Assembly (NCBI GenBank): GCA_035524495.1
Contig: DATKOR010000045.1
Location: 13,710 to 77,709 of the forward strand
Reading direction: 5' to 3'
From: CAIKZZ01 sp035524495
GTDB lineage: Bacteria; Pseudomonadota; Gammaproteobacteria; Steroidobacterales; Steroidobacteraceae
DNA length: 64,000 bases
The stretch's first letter is position 1; every line of letters starts with the position of its first letter. Below the pieces are notes generated by a model. The model saw nothing but the letters and a program-made list of their open reading frames with translations, did no database searches and had not been told where the DNA came from. Of the stretch, positions 15,924 through 24,823 are shown one piece after another. The translations under genes and the position numbers were made by a program.

Positions 15924-16835
15924 CTACTCGGCGGCGGCGAGCCGCTTGTCGCGCAGGCTCGCGTGCGCGCGCTCGAGCCGTGCCGCGAGCTCGGGACCGA
16001 GCCTGAGCGCGACGCCGATCGACAGCACGTCGATCAGCGTCAGCTGCGCGAGCCGGGTCGTCATCGGCGTGTACACGTCGGTGTCCTCGTCGACCGCGAT
16101 CCCGAGTGGCACCGTCGCGCGCAGCGCGAGCGGCGAGCCGGGCGGGGCGATCGCGATCACGCGGGCGCCGGCCTCGAGGGCGAGCTCGACGCTCGCGATC
16201 AGGTCGATGGTGCGCCCGGTGCTCGAGATCGCGACCACGACGTCCGCGCCGCTCAGCATCGTCGCCGCCATGCCGTGCACGTGGGCGTCGGCGTAAGACG
16301 CCGCCTGCAGTCCGAGGCGGAAGAACTTGTGGCGCGCGTCGGCGGCGACGATACCGGAGCTGCCGAGGCCGTAGAACTCGATGCGCCGCGCCGCGGCGAG
16401 CAGCCGGATCGCCTCCTCGAGGTGCGCCGGCGCGATCTGGCCCGACACGTCGCGCAGCGTGCGCGCGGCGCGCTCGAACACCTTCGCGGCGAGTTCGGCC
16501 GGGGTATCGTCGCGGTCGATGTCGCGGTGCAGGACCGAGGCGCCGCTGCCGAGGCTGTGGGCGAGACGCAGGCGGAACGACTGGTAGCCGTCGAGACCCA
16601 GCGAGCGGCAGAAGCGGATCACGGTCGGGTCGCTGACGCCGGCGCGGACCGCGACGGCCGAGAGCGTGTTCTGCAGCACCCACGCGGGCGAAGCGAGCAC
16701 GGTCTGCGCGACGCGCGCCTCGGCCGGCGGCAGCTCGGGCTTCAGTGCCGCGACGGTCCTCAGAAGCTGAGCCTCGCTCGCGGGCTCGTCGTGTCCGGCC
16801 CGAGGCTCGCGCGCGCCTACATTTCGTCGTGCCAT
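15924..16835 (-). CDS. hexR: RpiR-family transcriptional regulator, HexR-like
   Basis: 303 aa from ATG 16835. The N-terminal HTH_6 domain (~20-95) includes NTLSAVAVRAGVSDPTVIRF. The C-terminal SIS sugar-phosphate domain (~125-260) has IEFYGLGSSGIVAADA and VVVAISSTGRTID. HexR regulates central carbon genes and is released from DNA by KDPG (family knowledge). The gene overlaps the end of zwf by 19 bp on the same strand, and two HexR-like palindromes lie in the zwf/edd intergenic region. That strongly supports HexR rather than another RpiR member. Confidence 0.9.
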   Translation of the reverse strand: MARRNVGAREPRAGHDEPASEAQLLRTVAALKPELPPAEARVAQTVLASPAWVLQNTLSAVAVRAGVSDPTVIRFCRSLGLDGYQSFRLRLAHSLGSGASVLHRDIDRDDTPAELAAKVFERAARTLRDVSGQIAPAHLEEAIRLLAAARRIEFYGLGSSGIVAADARHKFFRLGLQAASYADAHVHGMAATMLSGADVVVAISSTGRTIDLIASVELALEAGARVIAIAPPGSPLALRATVPLGIAVDEDTDVYTPMTTRLAQLTLIDVLSIGVALRLGPELAARLERAHASLRDKRLAAAE

Positions 16836-18319
16836 GCAAATCCGTCCCGTGCAATCAGCGCGCTCGAGGCCGCCGGGCCCCAGCTGCCCGCGGCGTAGGG
16901 GCGCGGGGCGTCGTCGTCGGCGTCCCAGGCGCTGCGGATCGGGTCGATCCAGTCCCAGGCGGCCTCGATCTCGTCCCGACGCATGAACAGCGTCAGGTTG
17001 CCCTGGATCGCGTCGCCGAGCAGCCGCTCGTAGGCCTCGAGCGGCCGGCCCTTGAACGACTCGCCGAGGTCGAGCGCGAGGTCCACCGGCTTGAGGCGCA
17101 TCGCCTCGCCCGGGCTTTTCGCGAGGATCCTGAGCGTGATGCATTCGTCCGGCTGCAGCCGGATCACGAGCCGGTTCGGCGGCTGCGAGCTGAACGGCCC
17201 CGCGAAGATCGAGTGCGGCACCTGGTCGAACGTGACCACGATCTCGGCGACCTGGTCATGCAGCCGCTTGCCGGTGCGCAGGTAGAAGGGCACGCCGGCC
17301 CAGCGCCAGGTGTCGATCTCGGCCTTGATCGCGACGAACGTCTCGGTGCGGCTCGCCGGCTCGACGCCGGACTCCTCGAGGTAGCCGGCCGCCCTGCTGG
17401 TACCGACGACCCCGCCGCGGTACTGGCCCCGCACGGTCTTGATCAGCGCCTCGGCATCGCCGATCGGGCGCAGCGCGCGCAGCACCTTCAGCTTCTCGTC
17501 GCGCACCGCGTCGGCGGCACTGCTGGCGGGCGGCTCCATCGCGAGGATGCACAGCAGCTGCAGCAGGTGGTTCTGCACCATGTCGCGCAGCGCCCCGGTG
17601 CGGTCGTAGAACGTGCCACGGGCCTCCACGCCGAGCTGCTCGGCGACCGTGATCTGCACGTGGCGGATCTGTCCGCGGCGCCACAGCGGCTCGAACAGCG
17701 CGTTGCCGAAGCGCAACGCGAGCAGGTTCTGGACCGTCTCCTTGCCGAGGTAGTGGTCGATCCGGTAGATCTGCCGCTCGCCGACCATCGCGCCGACGGT
17801 GTCGTTGATGCGTCGCGCCGACGCGCCGTCCTCGCCGAGCGGCTTCTCGAGCATGATGCGCGAGTCCGGTGTCACGATGCCGGCGGCGGCGAGCTCGCGG
17901 CAGATCGCCGCGAAGAGATCGGGCGCCGTGGACAGCGAGAAGATGCGTGCGACGCCCGGGCGCTGGCCGAGCTTGGCCGCGAGCACGCCGTAGTCGGCGG
18001 CGACGGTCGCATCGACGCGCAGGTAGCTCAGCACCGCGGCGAATTGCGGCCACGCGTCGGCCCGATAATCGGCACCGAGGTGCGCGCGCAGTGCCTTCTC
18101 GGCCTGCGCGCGGTACTCGTCGTCGTCGTGCGGGCTGCGCGCGAGGCCGATGATCCGCGAACCCGGCGCGATCGCGCCCGCGCAGTGCCGCCGAAAGAGC
18201 GCCGGCAGCAGCTTGCGCATCGCAAGGTCTCCGGTGCCCCCGAACAGCACGAGGTCGAATGGGAGCGGCGCCGGGTGGTGGCCCGTGCCCGCGGCGGCGG
18301 TGCGCGCGTCGGTACTCAT
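16817..18319 (-). CDS. zwf: Glucose-6-phosphate 1-dehydrogenase
   Basis: 500 aa, close to the usual ~490. The nucleotide-binding loop is FGGTGDLAMRKLLPAL, near residue 27. The active-site signature is RIDHYLGKETVQN. It oxidises glucose-6-phosphate to 6-phosphogluconolactone with NAD(P)+, feeding the Entner-Doudoroff genes divergently encoded 166 bp away. It heads a unit with hexR. A 6-phosphogluconolactonase gene, often next to zwf, is not in the window. A HexR-like site lies eight bases upstream of its ATG. Confidence 0.96.
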   Translation of the reverse strand: MSTDARTAAAGTGHHPAPLPFDLVLFGGTGDLAMRKLLPALFRRHCAGAIAPGSRIIGLARSPHDDDEYRAQAEKALRAHLGADYRADAWPQFAAVLSYLRVDATVAADYGVLAAKLGQRPGVARIFSLSTAPDLFAAICRELAAAGIVTPDSRIMLEKPLGEDGASARRINDTVGAMVGERQIYRIDHYLGKETVQNLLALRFGNALFEPLWRRGQIRHVQITVAEQLGVEARGTFYDRTGALRDMVQNHLLQLLCILAMEPPASSAADAVRDEKLKVLRALRPIGDAEALIKTVRGQYRGGVVGTSRAAGYLEESGVEPASRTETFVAIKAEIDTWRWAGVPFYLRTGKRLHDQVAEIVVTFDQVPHSIFAGPFSSQPPNRLVIRLQPDECITLRILAKSPGEAMRLKPVDLALDLGESFKGRPLEAYERLLGDAIQGNLTLFMRRDEIEAAWDWIDPIRSAWDADDDAPRPYAAGSWGPAASSALIARDGFAWHDEM

Positions 18320-18326
18320 ACGGTTT

Positions 18327-18341
18327 TGTAGTTTATATACT
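18327..18341 (-). promoter_or_regulatory. Candidate HexR operator upstream of zwf
   Basis: TGTAGTTTATATACT reads as an imperfect palindrome of the TGTA-N7-TACA type recognised by HexR. Only the last base of the half-site departs from the consensus. It sits 8-22 bp upstream of the zwf ATG in an AT-rich stretch (TATATAAAC on the minus strand) that could contain the -10 box, so bound HexR would block zwf-hexR transcription. Confidence 0.7.
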
Positions 18342-18443
18342 CATCGTCCACCAGTGAAGCGGTCTAACGTTATGTGAAGTAGAATGTAACACATTGTTAA
18401 TAAAGGAGTAAGAGAGGCGTGCTTCTGGTATTTCGATCGATAA

Positions 18444-18458
18444 TGTAGCTAAACTACT
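18444..18458 (+). promoter_or_regulatory. Candidate HexR operator upstream of edd
   Basis: TGTAGCTAAACTACT forms a near-perfect palindrome (TGTAG/CTACT) of the same class as the site at 18327. It ends 27 bp before the chosen edd start. Two similar sites flanking a divergent zwf/edd promoter region, with hexR adjacent, is the arrangement known for HexR autoregulation and Entner-Doudoroff control in gammaproteobacteria. Confidence 0.72.
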
Positions 18459-18485
18459 CGCCTCGTGACGGGTATTGGAGGCGCG

Positions 18486-20315
18486 GTGGCTTCAGCTTCG
18501 GAGGACCGGCTGCATCCGGTGGTGCGCGAGGTGACATCACGCATCGCGATGCGCAGTGCCGATACGCGCCGCGCCTACCTCGACGACCTCGCGCGCGCGC
18601 AGACGCAACGCGCTTCGCGCGGACGCCTCTCGTGCGCGAACCTCGCGCACGTCTTCGCCGCCGCCGACGGTGCCGACAAGGCGCAGCTGCGCGGTGCGCG
18701 CTGGCCGAACCTCGCGATCGTCTCGGCCTACAACGACCTCCTGTCCGCCCACCAGCCGCTCGAGCGGTATCCGACGCTGATCAAGCACGCTGCGCGCGCC
18801 GCGGGCGCGGTCGCGCAGTTCGCGGGCGGCGTGCCCGCGATGTGCGATGGCATCACGCAGGGCCAGCCGGGAATGGAGCTGTCGCTGATGAGTCGCGACG
18901 TCATCGCGATGGCGACCGCCGTTGCGCTGACGCACGATGCGTTCGACGGCGTCGCGGCGCTCGGCGTCTGCGACAAGATCGTGCCGGGACTGCTGCTCGG
19001 CGCGCTGTCGTTCGGTCACCTGCCGGCCGTGTTCGTGCCCGCCGGCCCGATGCCGTCCGGACTCGGCAACGCCGACAAGGCGCGCGTGCGGCGCGAGTAC
19101 GCCGCCGGCACCGTCAGCCGCGAGGAACTGCTCGAGGCCGAGGCCCGCAGCTACCACGCACCTGGCACCTGCACCTTCTACGGCACGGCGAACAGCAACC
19201 AGATGCTGATGGAGGCGATGGGGCTGCACCTGCCGGGCAGCGCCTTCGTGCCGCCCGGGACGGCGCTGCGCGATGCGCTGACCTCGCAGGCCGCGGTGCG
19301 GCTCGCGCAGATCACCGCGCTCGGCGGCGATTACCGGCCGCTCGGCCGGCTGCTTGACGAGCGCGCGCTCGTGAACGGCATTGTGGCCCTGCTCGCGACC
19401 GGCGGCTCGACGAATCACACGATCCACCTGGTCGCCATCGCCGCGGCCGCGGGCCTCAGCGTCAACTGGGACGACTTCGATGCGCTCTCGGCCGTCGTGC
19501 CGCTGATCGCGCGGATCTACCCGAACGGCACGGCCGACGTGAACCACTTCCACGCGGCGGGCGGCACGGCGTTCGTGATCCGGGAGCTCCTCGACGCGGG
19601 CCTGCTGTGGCGCGAGGTCAGGACGATCGCCGGCGACGGGCTCGATGCCTACACCCGCGAGCCGCGGCTCGTCGACGGGACGCTCTGCTGGGGCGAGGTG
19701 CCCCGCAAGAGCCCCGACCACAACGTGCTCAGGGGCGTCGCCGATGCCTTCAGTGCCGAGGGCGGCATCCGCGTGCTGCGCGGCAATCTCGGCCGGGCCG
19801 TCATCAAGACCTCGGCGCTCGCGCCGGCCGATCACGTTGTCGAGGCGCCGGCGCTGGTGTTCGACGGCCAGCAGGCGCTCATGGACGCGTTCAAGGCCGG
19901 CGCGCTCGAGCGCGACTTCGTGGCCGTGGTCCGCTTCCAGGGACCGCGCGCCAACGGCATGCCCGAGCTCCACCAGCTGACGCCGGTGCTCGGCGCGCTG
20001 ATGAGCCGCGGCCGGCGGATCGCGCTCGTGACCGACGGCCGCATGTCGGGCGCATCCGGCCCGGTGCCGGCGGCGCTGCACGTCACGCCCGAATGCGCCG
20101 CTGCGGGGCCGCTCGGCCGGCTGCGCGACGGGGACCTGATCCGGCTCGATGCACGGGCGCGCACGCTCGAGGCGCGCGTGGCGCCAGAGACGCTCGCGGC
20201 GCGTGACGCCGCGTGTCCGCCGGCGGCGGACGCCGCAGGCCATGGACGCGAGCTCTTCGCGACGCTTCGTCGCGCGATCAGCGACGCCGAGCGGGGAGCG
20301 CTCGCATGCCACTGA
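18486..20315 (+). CDS. edd: Phosphogluconate dehydratase
   Basis: 609 aa from GTG 18486, chosen because GGAGG lies at 18477-18481. An in-frame GTG at 18465 would precede that Shine-Dalgarno. It dehydrates 6-phosphogluconate to KDPG in the Entner-Doudoroff pathway. Dihydroxyacid-dehydratase-family signatures are clear: FAGGVPAMCDGITQGQPGME, ALGVCDKIVPGLLLGALSFG, APGTCTFYGTANSNQM and LLATGGSTNHT. Three Cys in the CDGITQG, CDKIVPG and GTCTFYG segments are expected Fe-S ligands. GRMSGASGPVPAALHVTPE marks the C-terminal half. It overlaps eda by 10 bp, and a HexR-like operator lies upstream. Confidence 0.96.
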   Translation: MASASEDRLHPVVREVTSRIAMRSADTRRAYLDDLARAQTQRASRGRLSCANLAHVFAAADGADKAQLRGARWPNLAIVSAYNDLLSAHQPLERYPTLIKHAARAAGAVAQFAGGVPAMCDGITQGQPGMELSLMSRDVIAMATAVALTHDAFDGVAALGVCDKIVPGLLLGALSFGHLPAVFVPAGPMPSGLGNADKARVRREYAAGTVSREELLEAEARSYHAPGTCTFYGTANSNQMLMEAMGLHLPGSAFVPPGTALRDALTSQAAVRLAQITALGGDYRPLGRLLDERALVNGIVALLATGGSTNHTIHLVAIAAAAGLSVNWDDFDALSAVVPLIARIYPNGTADVNHFHAAGGTAFVIRELLDAGLLWREVRTIAGDGLDAYTREPRLVDGTLCWGEVPRKSPDHNVLRGVADAFSAEGGIRVLRGNLGRAVIKTSALAPADHVVEAPALVFDGQQALMDAFKAGALERDFVAVVRFQGPRANGMPELHQLTPVLGALMSRGRRIALVTDGRMSGASGPVPAALHVTPECAAAGPLGRLRDGDLIRLDARARTLEARVAPETLAARDAACPPAADAAGHGRELFATLRRAISDAERGALACH

Positions 20316-20953
20316 CGCCGATCCGCGCGATCCTCGCGCGCGCGCCGGTCATCCCGGTGTTGACGATCACCGAACTCGCAAGCGCCGTGCCGCTGGCGCG
20401 CGCGCTGCTCGCCGGGAGCCTGCCGGTGCTCGAGGTGACTTTGCGCTCGGCGGTCGCGCTCGATGCGATCCGGGCGCTGCGCGCCGCGGTCCCGGAGGCG
20501 ATCGTCGGTGCCGGAACGGTCATTGATGCGGGCCAGCTCGCGGATGCGCTCGCGGCCGGCAGCCAGTTCATCGTCTCGCCCGGCTATTCGCCGGCGCTGT
20601 GCGCCGAGGCTCGGCGTCGGGGCGCCGTGGTGCTGCCGGGCGTCGCGACCGCGAGCGAGCTGATGGCGGCCCTCGCGGCGGGCATCGATACGCTGAAGTT
20701 CTTCCCGGCCGCGCAGGCCGGCGGCGCCGGGATGCTGAAGGCGCTCGCCGCGCCGTTCCCGACCGCGCAGTTCTGCCCGACCGGCGGCATCGACGTGAAC
20801 TCGGCCGGCGAGTACCTGGCGCTGCCGAACGTGCTCTGCGTCGGCATGTCCTCGCTCGCGCCGCCGGCGCTCGTGGCGGCCGGCGATTTCGCGGCGATCA
20901 CGGCGCTCGCGCGCCGCGCCGCATTGCTGCGCCCGGCGGCGCCGGCGCGCTGA
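20306..20953 (+). CDS. eda: KDPG/KHG aldolase
   Basis: 215 aa from ATG 20306, preceded by GGGGAG at nine bases and overlapping edd. It cleaves KDPG to pyruvate and glyceraldehyde-3-phosphate. The catalytic residues are visible: Glu43 in VLEVTLRS and the Schiff-base Lys131 in TLKFFPA, with CPTGGID for phosphate binding. Length matches family members. It forms an operon with edd, completing zwf-edd-eda apart from the lactonase. Confidence 0.95.
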   Translation: MPLTPIRAILARAPVIPVLTITELASAVPLARALLAGSLPVLEVTLRSAVALDAIRALRAAVPEAIVGAGTVIDAGQLADALAAGSQFIVSPGYSPALCAEARRRGAVVLPGVATASELMAALAAGIDTLKFFPAAQAGGAGMLKALAAPFPTAQFCPTGGIDVNSAGEYLALPNVLCVGMSSLAPPALVAAGDFAAITALARRAALLRPAAPAR

Positions 20954-20963
20954 GCCGCACGCG

Positions 20964-21641
20964 CTACAGGAAGTTGTAGGTCACGCCGACCGTCGCGAGG
21001 CTCGGGTTGCCACCCGCGGCGTTGAAGCGCTCGTACTCGGCGCGCAGCGCCCAGTGCCCGAGCTTGAACTGCGCGCCGAGGCCTGCCGCGAGGCCGGTCG
21101 TGGTCGCGCCATAGCCCTGCGCGAACGTGCAGTTAGGCGCAGCGGTGACGCACGTGGCGATCGGTGCTCCGTAGGTCGCCGTGACCGTCGCCGTTTCCTT
21201 GAGGCGCGCGACGCCGCCCTTGACGTAGACGTCGACGATCGGGACCGGAAGGTAGAGCACGCCGTACGCGGCGCTGCCAGAGAGCTTGGCATCGGCAACG
21301 ACACTGACGCCGCCGATCGTCGGGTTCGTGGGAACGTTCGTGTTGGGATGTCCGAAGTCCATGTAGTCGACCTCGATCCCGAACAGCGACACGAGGCGCA
21401 CGCCGGCAATCGCCTTGAATGCCGAGTGGTTCTCCTTGAAGCTCGCGACCGGCGGGACCGCAATGACGCTGGGGTTCGACAGGTTGCCGACGTCGACGCG
21501 TCCCTGTCCGGCGGCGGCGCCCACGTAGAGGTCGAGCACGTCGGCGACGGCGGCGCGCGCGTCGAGGAGCGTCGCGATGAGGGCGAGCAGGATCAGCGCG
21601 TGCCGGCGCCGGCATGCGGTTGCTCGATCGCGCGGTTGCAT
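20964..21641 (-). CDS. Outer-membrane beta-barrel protein
   Basis: 225 aa from ATG 21641, with GGAGG nine bases upstream on the minus strand. A signal peptide (RRRHALILLALIATLLDARA) precedes VLDLYVGAAAGQG. Alternating amphipathic strands run throughout, and the protein ends in VGVTYNFL with a C-terminal aromatic-type strand, typical of small eight-stranded OmpA/OmpW-like porins. Two Cys (in ATCVTAAPNCTF) probably form a loop disulfide. It is convergent with eda, 10 bp apart. The role is unknown. Confidence 0.75.
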   Translation of the reverse strand: MQPRDRATACRRRHALILLALIATLLDARAAVADVLDLYVGAAAGQGRVDVGNLSNPSVIAVPPVASFKENHSAFKAIAGVRLVSLFGIEVDYMDFGHPNTNVPTNPTIGGVSVVADAKLSGSAAYGVLYLPVPIVDVYVKGGVARLKETATVTATYGAPIATCVTAAPNCTFAQGYGATTTGLAAGLGAQFKLGHWALRAEYERFNAAGGNPSLATVGVTYNFL

Positions 21642-21786
21642 CGTGGTGATCCTCCGTGATCGATGACGTCGGTCAGCCTGCCAAAACGGTGCTGACGGCG
21701 CGCGGTTGACGCATGTCGCCGATTGGCGACGTCCGCGCGACGCGCGCCTGTTATCATGCCGGCTCCGTCGTCGATCCGCTGGCGCG

Positions 21787-24507
21787 ATGTACCGGCAGAA
21801 CATTCAGTTTCCGGCCAAGGACGCCCCGCTGCGCGAGGACGTCCACGCGCTCGGCGCGCTCATCGGCGAGATTCTCCTCGAGCAGTGCGGTCGCGAGCGC
21901 TTCGATCTCGTCGAGGGCGATCGCGTCGCCGCGATCCGGCGGCGCGAAGGCGTCGACGGCGGTGCGACCGAGCTCCTCGACCGCACCCGCGGCCGGGACC
22001 CGAAGGAGGCGCGTGACCTCGTGCGTGCGTTCTCGACGTGGTTCCAGGTCGTCAACCTCGCCGAGAAGGTCCACCGCATCCGGCGCCGCCGCGAGTACCT
22101 CAACAATTCCGCGCAGCCGCAGCCCGGCGGCCTCGACGACGCGCTGACCCGGCTCCAGAAGGAGGGCTGCACGCTCGGTGAAGTGCTCGGCCTGCTGGGC
22201 CGCCTGTGCATCTACCCGGTGTTCACCGCCCACCCGACCGAGTCGACGCGGCGCACGATCCTGCGCAAGCACCAGCGCATCGCGGGGCTATTGCTCGACC
22301 GCCTCGATCCGTCGATCACGCCCGCCGAACGGCGCGCGACCTGGGAGCAGATCCGCACCGAGCTGATCTCCGGCTGGCAGACCGAGGAGCACCCGCGCGA
22401 GCGCCTGACGGTGGCCGACGAGCGCGAGCACGTGCTGTTCTTTCTGTCCGAGATCCTCTACCGGATCCTGCCCGGCTTCTACGAGGAGCTCGCGGTCGCG
22501 CTGGAGCGCGCCTTCGGCGCGAGCGTGACACCGCGCCAGCTGCCGCGCGTGCTGCGCTTCGGCTCATGGGTCGGCGGCGACATGGACGGCGCGCCGGACG
22601 TGCACGCCAAGACGATCCGCGAGACGCTGCAACGCCAGCAGGCGGTGATCGTCAACGCCTACTACCTCGACGTGCAGCGCCTCGGCGAGCGGCTCTCGCA
22701 GAGCGCGAGCCGGATCAACGTGTCGAAGGCGTTGCAGTCGCGCATCGACGCCTACGCGGCGCTCTTGCCGGCGGCCCAGCGCGATTCGCCGGCGCGCCAC
22801 GACCGGATGCCCTACCGGCAGTTCTGCGCCCAGCTTGCGGCCCGGCTGCGCAACACCTACGACGGCCGCCCGAACCACTACGAGAGCGCCGAGCAGTTTC
22901 TGTCGGACGTGCAGGTGATGGCCGAGAGCCTCGCGGCCAACAAGGGCGCGCGCGCGGGCCTGTTCGACGTCGAGCGCCTGCTGCGCCGGATCGGCACCTT
23001 CGGCTTCCACCTCGCGACGCTCGATGTGCGCCAGCACGCCGACATCCACCGCATCGTCGTCGGTCAGGGCCTCGGCGAGGCGGACTTTGCGTCGCGGCCG
23101 TCCGCGGAGCGGCTCGAGCGCGTGCGCCTTGCGCTCGAGCGCGACGAGGGTCCCTCGCACGCGCTCGACGCGGTCGGGCGCCGTACCCTTGCGGTGTTCG
23201 AGCAGCTGATGCACTGCCGCCATCGCCATGGCCGCGAGGCGATCGGCGACTACGTCGTCAGTGGCGCGACGGGACCCGACGACGTGCTCGCGGTGCTGCT
23301 GCTGGCCCGCTGGGCGGAGATGGTCGACAAGCGCATTGGCGAGGTGCCGCTCGACGTCGCGCCGCTGTTCGAATCGGTCGATACGCTCGATGCGAGCGGC
23401 GCGACGCTGAAGGCCCTGTTCGCCGAGCCGATCTATCGGCGCCACGTCCAGGCCCGTGGCGACCGGCAGGTGGCGATGATCGGCTACGCCGACAGCAACA
23501 AGGAAAGCGGCTTCGCGGCCTCGCGCTGGGCGCTGAATCGGGCACAAGCCGCACTCGCTGCCGTCGCCGCCGAGTCCGGCATCACGCTGACGGTGTTTCA
23601 CGGCCGTGGCAGCGCCACCGGGCGCGGCACGAACCGGGTAGAGACGATCCTGAGGAGCGCGCCGCCGGGCAGCTTCCACGGCACCCTGCGCATCACCGAG
23701 CAGGGCGAGGTGATCAACCAGAACTACGCGCTCAGGCCGATCGCGATGCGTAGCCTCGAGCAGGCCCTCGGCGGGGCCAGCCAGGTGCTGGCGGGCCGGC
23801 CCGCGCGCTCCCCGCCGGATCCGGCCTTCGCGCTCGCCTTCGATGCGGTCGCGGCGGCGAGCCGCGCAACCTACCGGGCGCTCGTGTACGACGCGCCGGG
23901 TTTCTACGAGTACTTTCGCGACGCGACGCCGATCGACGTCATCGAGCGCATGCAAATCGGCTCGCGGCCGGCGACGCGACCCGGGCGCGCAGGTCCCGAG
24001 TCGCTGCGTGCCGTGCCGTGGGGATTCGCGCTGAGCCAGAGTCGCCATCTGCTGCCGGGTTGGTTCGGCGTCGGCAGCGGGCTGGATGCGGCGGCCGAGC
24101 GGCACGGCGCGCCGGTGCTCGAGCGGATGCTCGCCCAGTGGCCGTTCTTCGGGCTGCTGCTCGACGAGGTCGAGTTCGGGCTTGCCGTTGCCGACATGGA
24201 CATCGCATCCTGGTACGCAGAGCTCGCGGCGCCTGCCCACCGGCGCCATTTCGCGACCGTGCGCACCGAGTACGAGCGCACGCGCGACTGGGTGCTGAGG
24301 CTGCGTGGCGAGCGGCGCCTGCTCGACGGCGAGCCCTCGATCCAGCGCGCGATGAAGCTGCGAAATCCGTACGTCGACCCGATGCACCTGATGCAGATTG
24401 ACCTGCTGCGACGCTGGCGGGCCACGGAACGCCAGGACTTCGACCTGCTCGACGCGCTGATCGCGAGTATTGCGGGAATTGCGCAGGGGCTTCAGGCCAC
24501 CGGCTGA
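21787..24507 (+). CDS. ppc: Phosphoenolpyruvate carboxylase
   Basis: 906 aa, normal for bacterial PEPC (880-940). It carboxylates PEP to oxaloacetate to refill the TCA cycle. The catalytic His149 is in FTAHPTES. The second region is FHGRGSATGRGT (from ~604), where the common form is FHGRGGSVGRGG, so the glycine-rich loop is slightly altered. Other family segments are present: LRFGSWVGGDMDG, MIGYADSNKESGF and, near the end, EPSIQRAMKLRNPYVDP. A -10-like TTATCAT lies ~30 bp upstream. The N-terminus is clear from the ATG at 21787. Confidence 0.94.
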   Translation: MYRQNIQFPAKDAPLREDVHALGALIGEILLEQCGRERFDLVEGDRVAAIRRREGVDGGATELLDRTRGRDPKEARDLVRAFSTWFQVVNLAEKVHRIRRRREYLNNSAQPQPGGLDDALTRLQKEGCTLGEVLGLLGRLCIYPVFTAHPTESTRRTILRKHQRIAGLLLDRLDPSITPAERRATWEQIRTELISGWQTEEHPRERLTVADEREHVLFFLSEILYRILPGFYEELAVALERAFGASVTPRQLPRVLRFGSWVGGDMDGAPDVHAKTIRETLQRQQAVIVNAYYLDVQRLGERLSQSASRINVSKALQSRIDAYAALLPAAQRDSPARHDRMPYRQFCAQLAARLRNTYDGRPNHYESAEQFLSDVQVMAESLAANKGARAGLFDVERLLRRIGTFGFHLATLDVRQHADIHRIVVGQGLGEADFASRPSAERLERVRLALERDEGPSHALDAVGRRTLAVFEQLMHCRHRHGREAIGDYVVSGATGPDDVLAVLLLARWAEMVDKRIGEVPLDVAPLFESVDTLDASGATLKALFAEPIYRRHVQARGDRQVAMIGYADSNKESGFAASRWALNRAQAALAAVAAESGITLTVFHGRGSATGRGTNRVETILRSAPPGSFHGTLRITEQGEVINQNYALRPIAMRSLEQALGGASQVLAGRPARSPPDPAFALAFDAVAAASRATYRALVYDAPGFYEYFRDATPIDVIERMQIGSRPATRPGRAGPESLRAVPWGFALSQSRHLLPGWFGVGSGLDAAAERHGAPVLERMLAQWPFFGLLLDEVEFGLAVADMDIASWYAELAAPAHRRHFATVRTEYERTRDWVLRLRGERRLLDGEPSIQRAMKLRNPYVDPMHLMQIDLLRRWRATERQDFDLLDALIASIAGIAQGLQATG

Positions 24508-24618
24508 GGCGCGCTGCAGCAAAGTCAGGGCGTGCTTCACGGTTCTGCGGCCGCGGCGCGCGGCCGCTCAAGGCGCCGGCCGGCCGGCCGATGAAGGGAC
24601 TGTGCCCCGGAGGTTCCC

Positions 24619-24801
24619 GTGAAGCGCGCCAGCCGTCCCGAACCGGATTCCGCGATCTCCCCTGAAACTGCCGTGTGGCTGCTGTATGCCGGCCTCGTAC
24701 AGGGCATGCGCTGGAGACGCCACCTGGCTCACGCGCCGCGCCCCGACCTGCCGGCCATTGCGCCGCCCCGCACCCGAAGCTTCGCGCGCGTGAGCCGCTA
24801 A
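24619..24801 (+). CDS. Small hypothetical protein, 60 aa
   Basis: GTG 24619 is preceded by a strong CCGGAGG (24607-24613) at five bases, unusually good for a spurious frame. The peptide has a short hydrophobic run TAVWLLYAGLVQGMRW after a polar N-terminus, then an Arg/Pro-rich tail. No homology is recognised. It lies between ppc and the convergent sdaA. Confidence 0.4.
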   Translation: MKRASRPEPDSAISPETAVWLLYAGLVQGMRWRRHLAHAPRPDLPAIAPPRTRSFARVSR

Positions 24802-24823
24802 GCGTAGGGCGCGCGGCCCCCGA

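Noticed and set aside
24540..24590. GC-rich hairpins after ppc as terminator
   Set aside because: GCGGCCGC repeats can pair but no U-run follows, and such palindromes are common in this GC-rich sequence.
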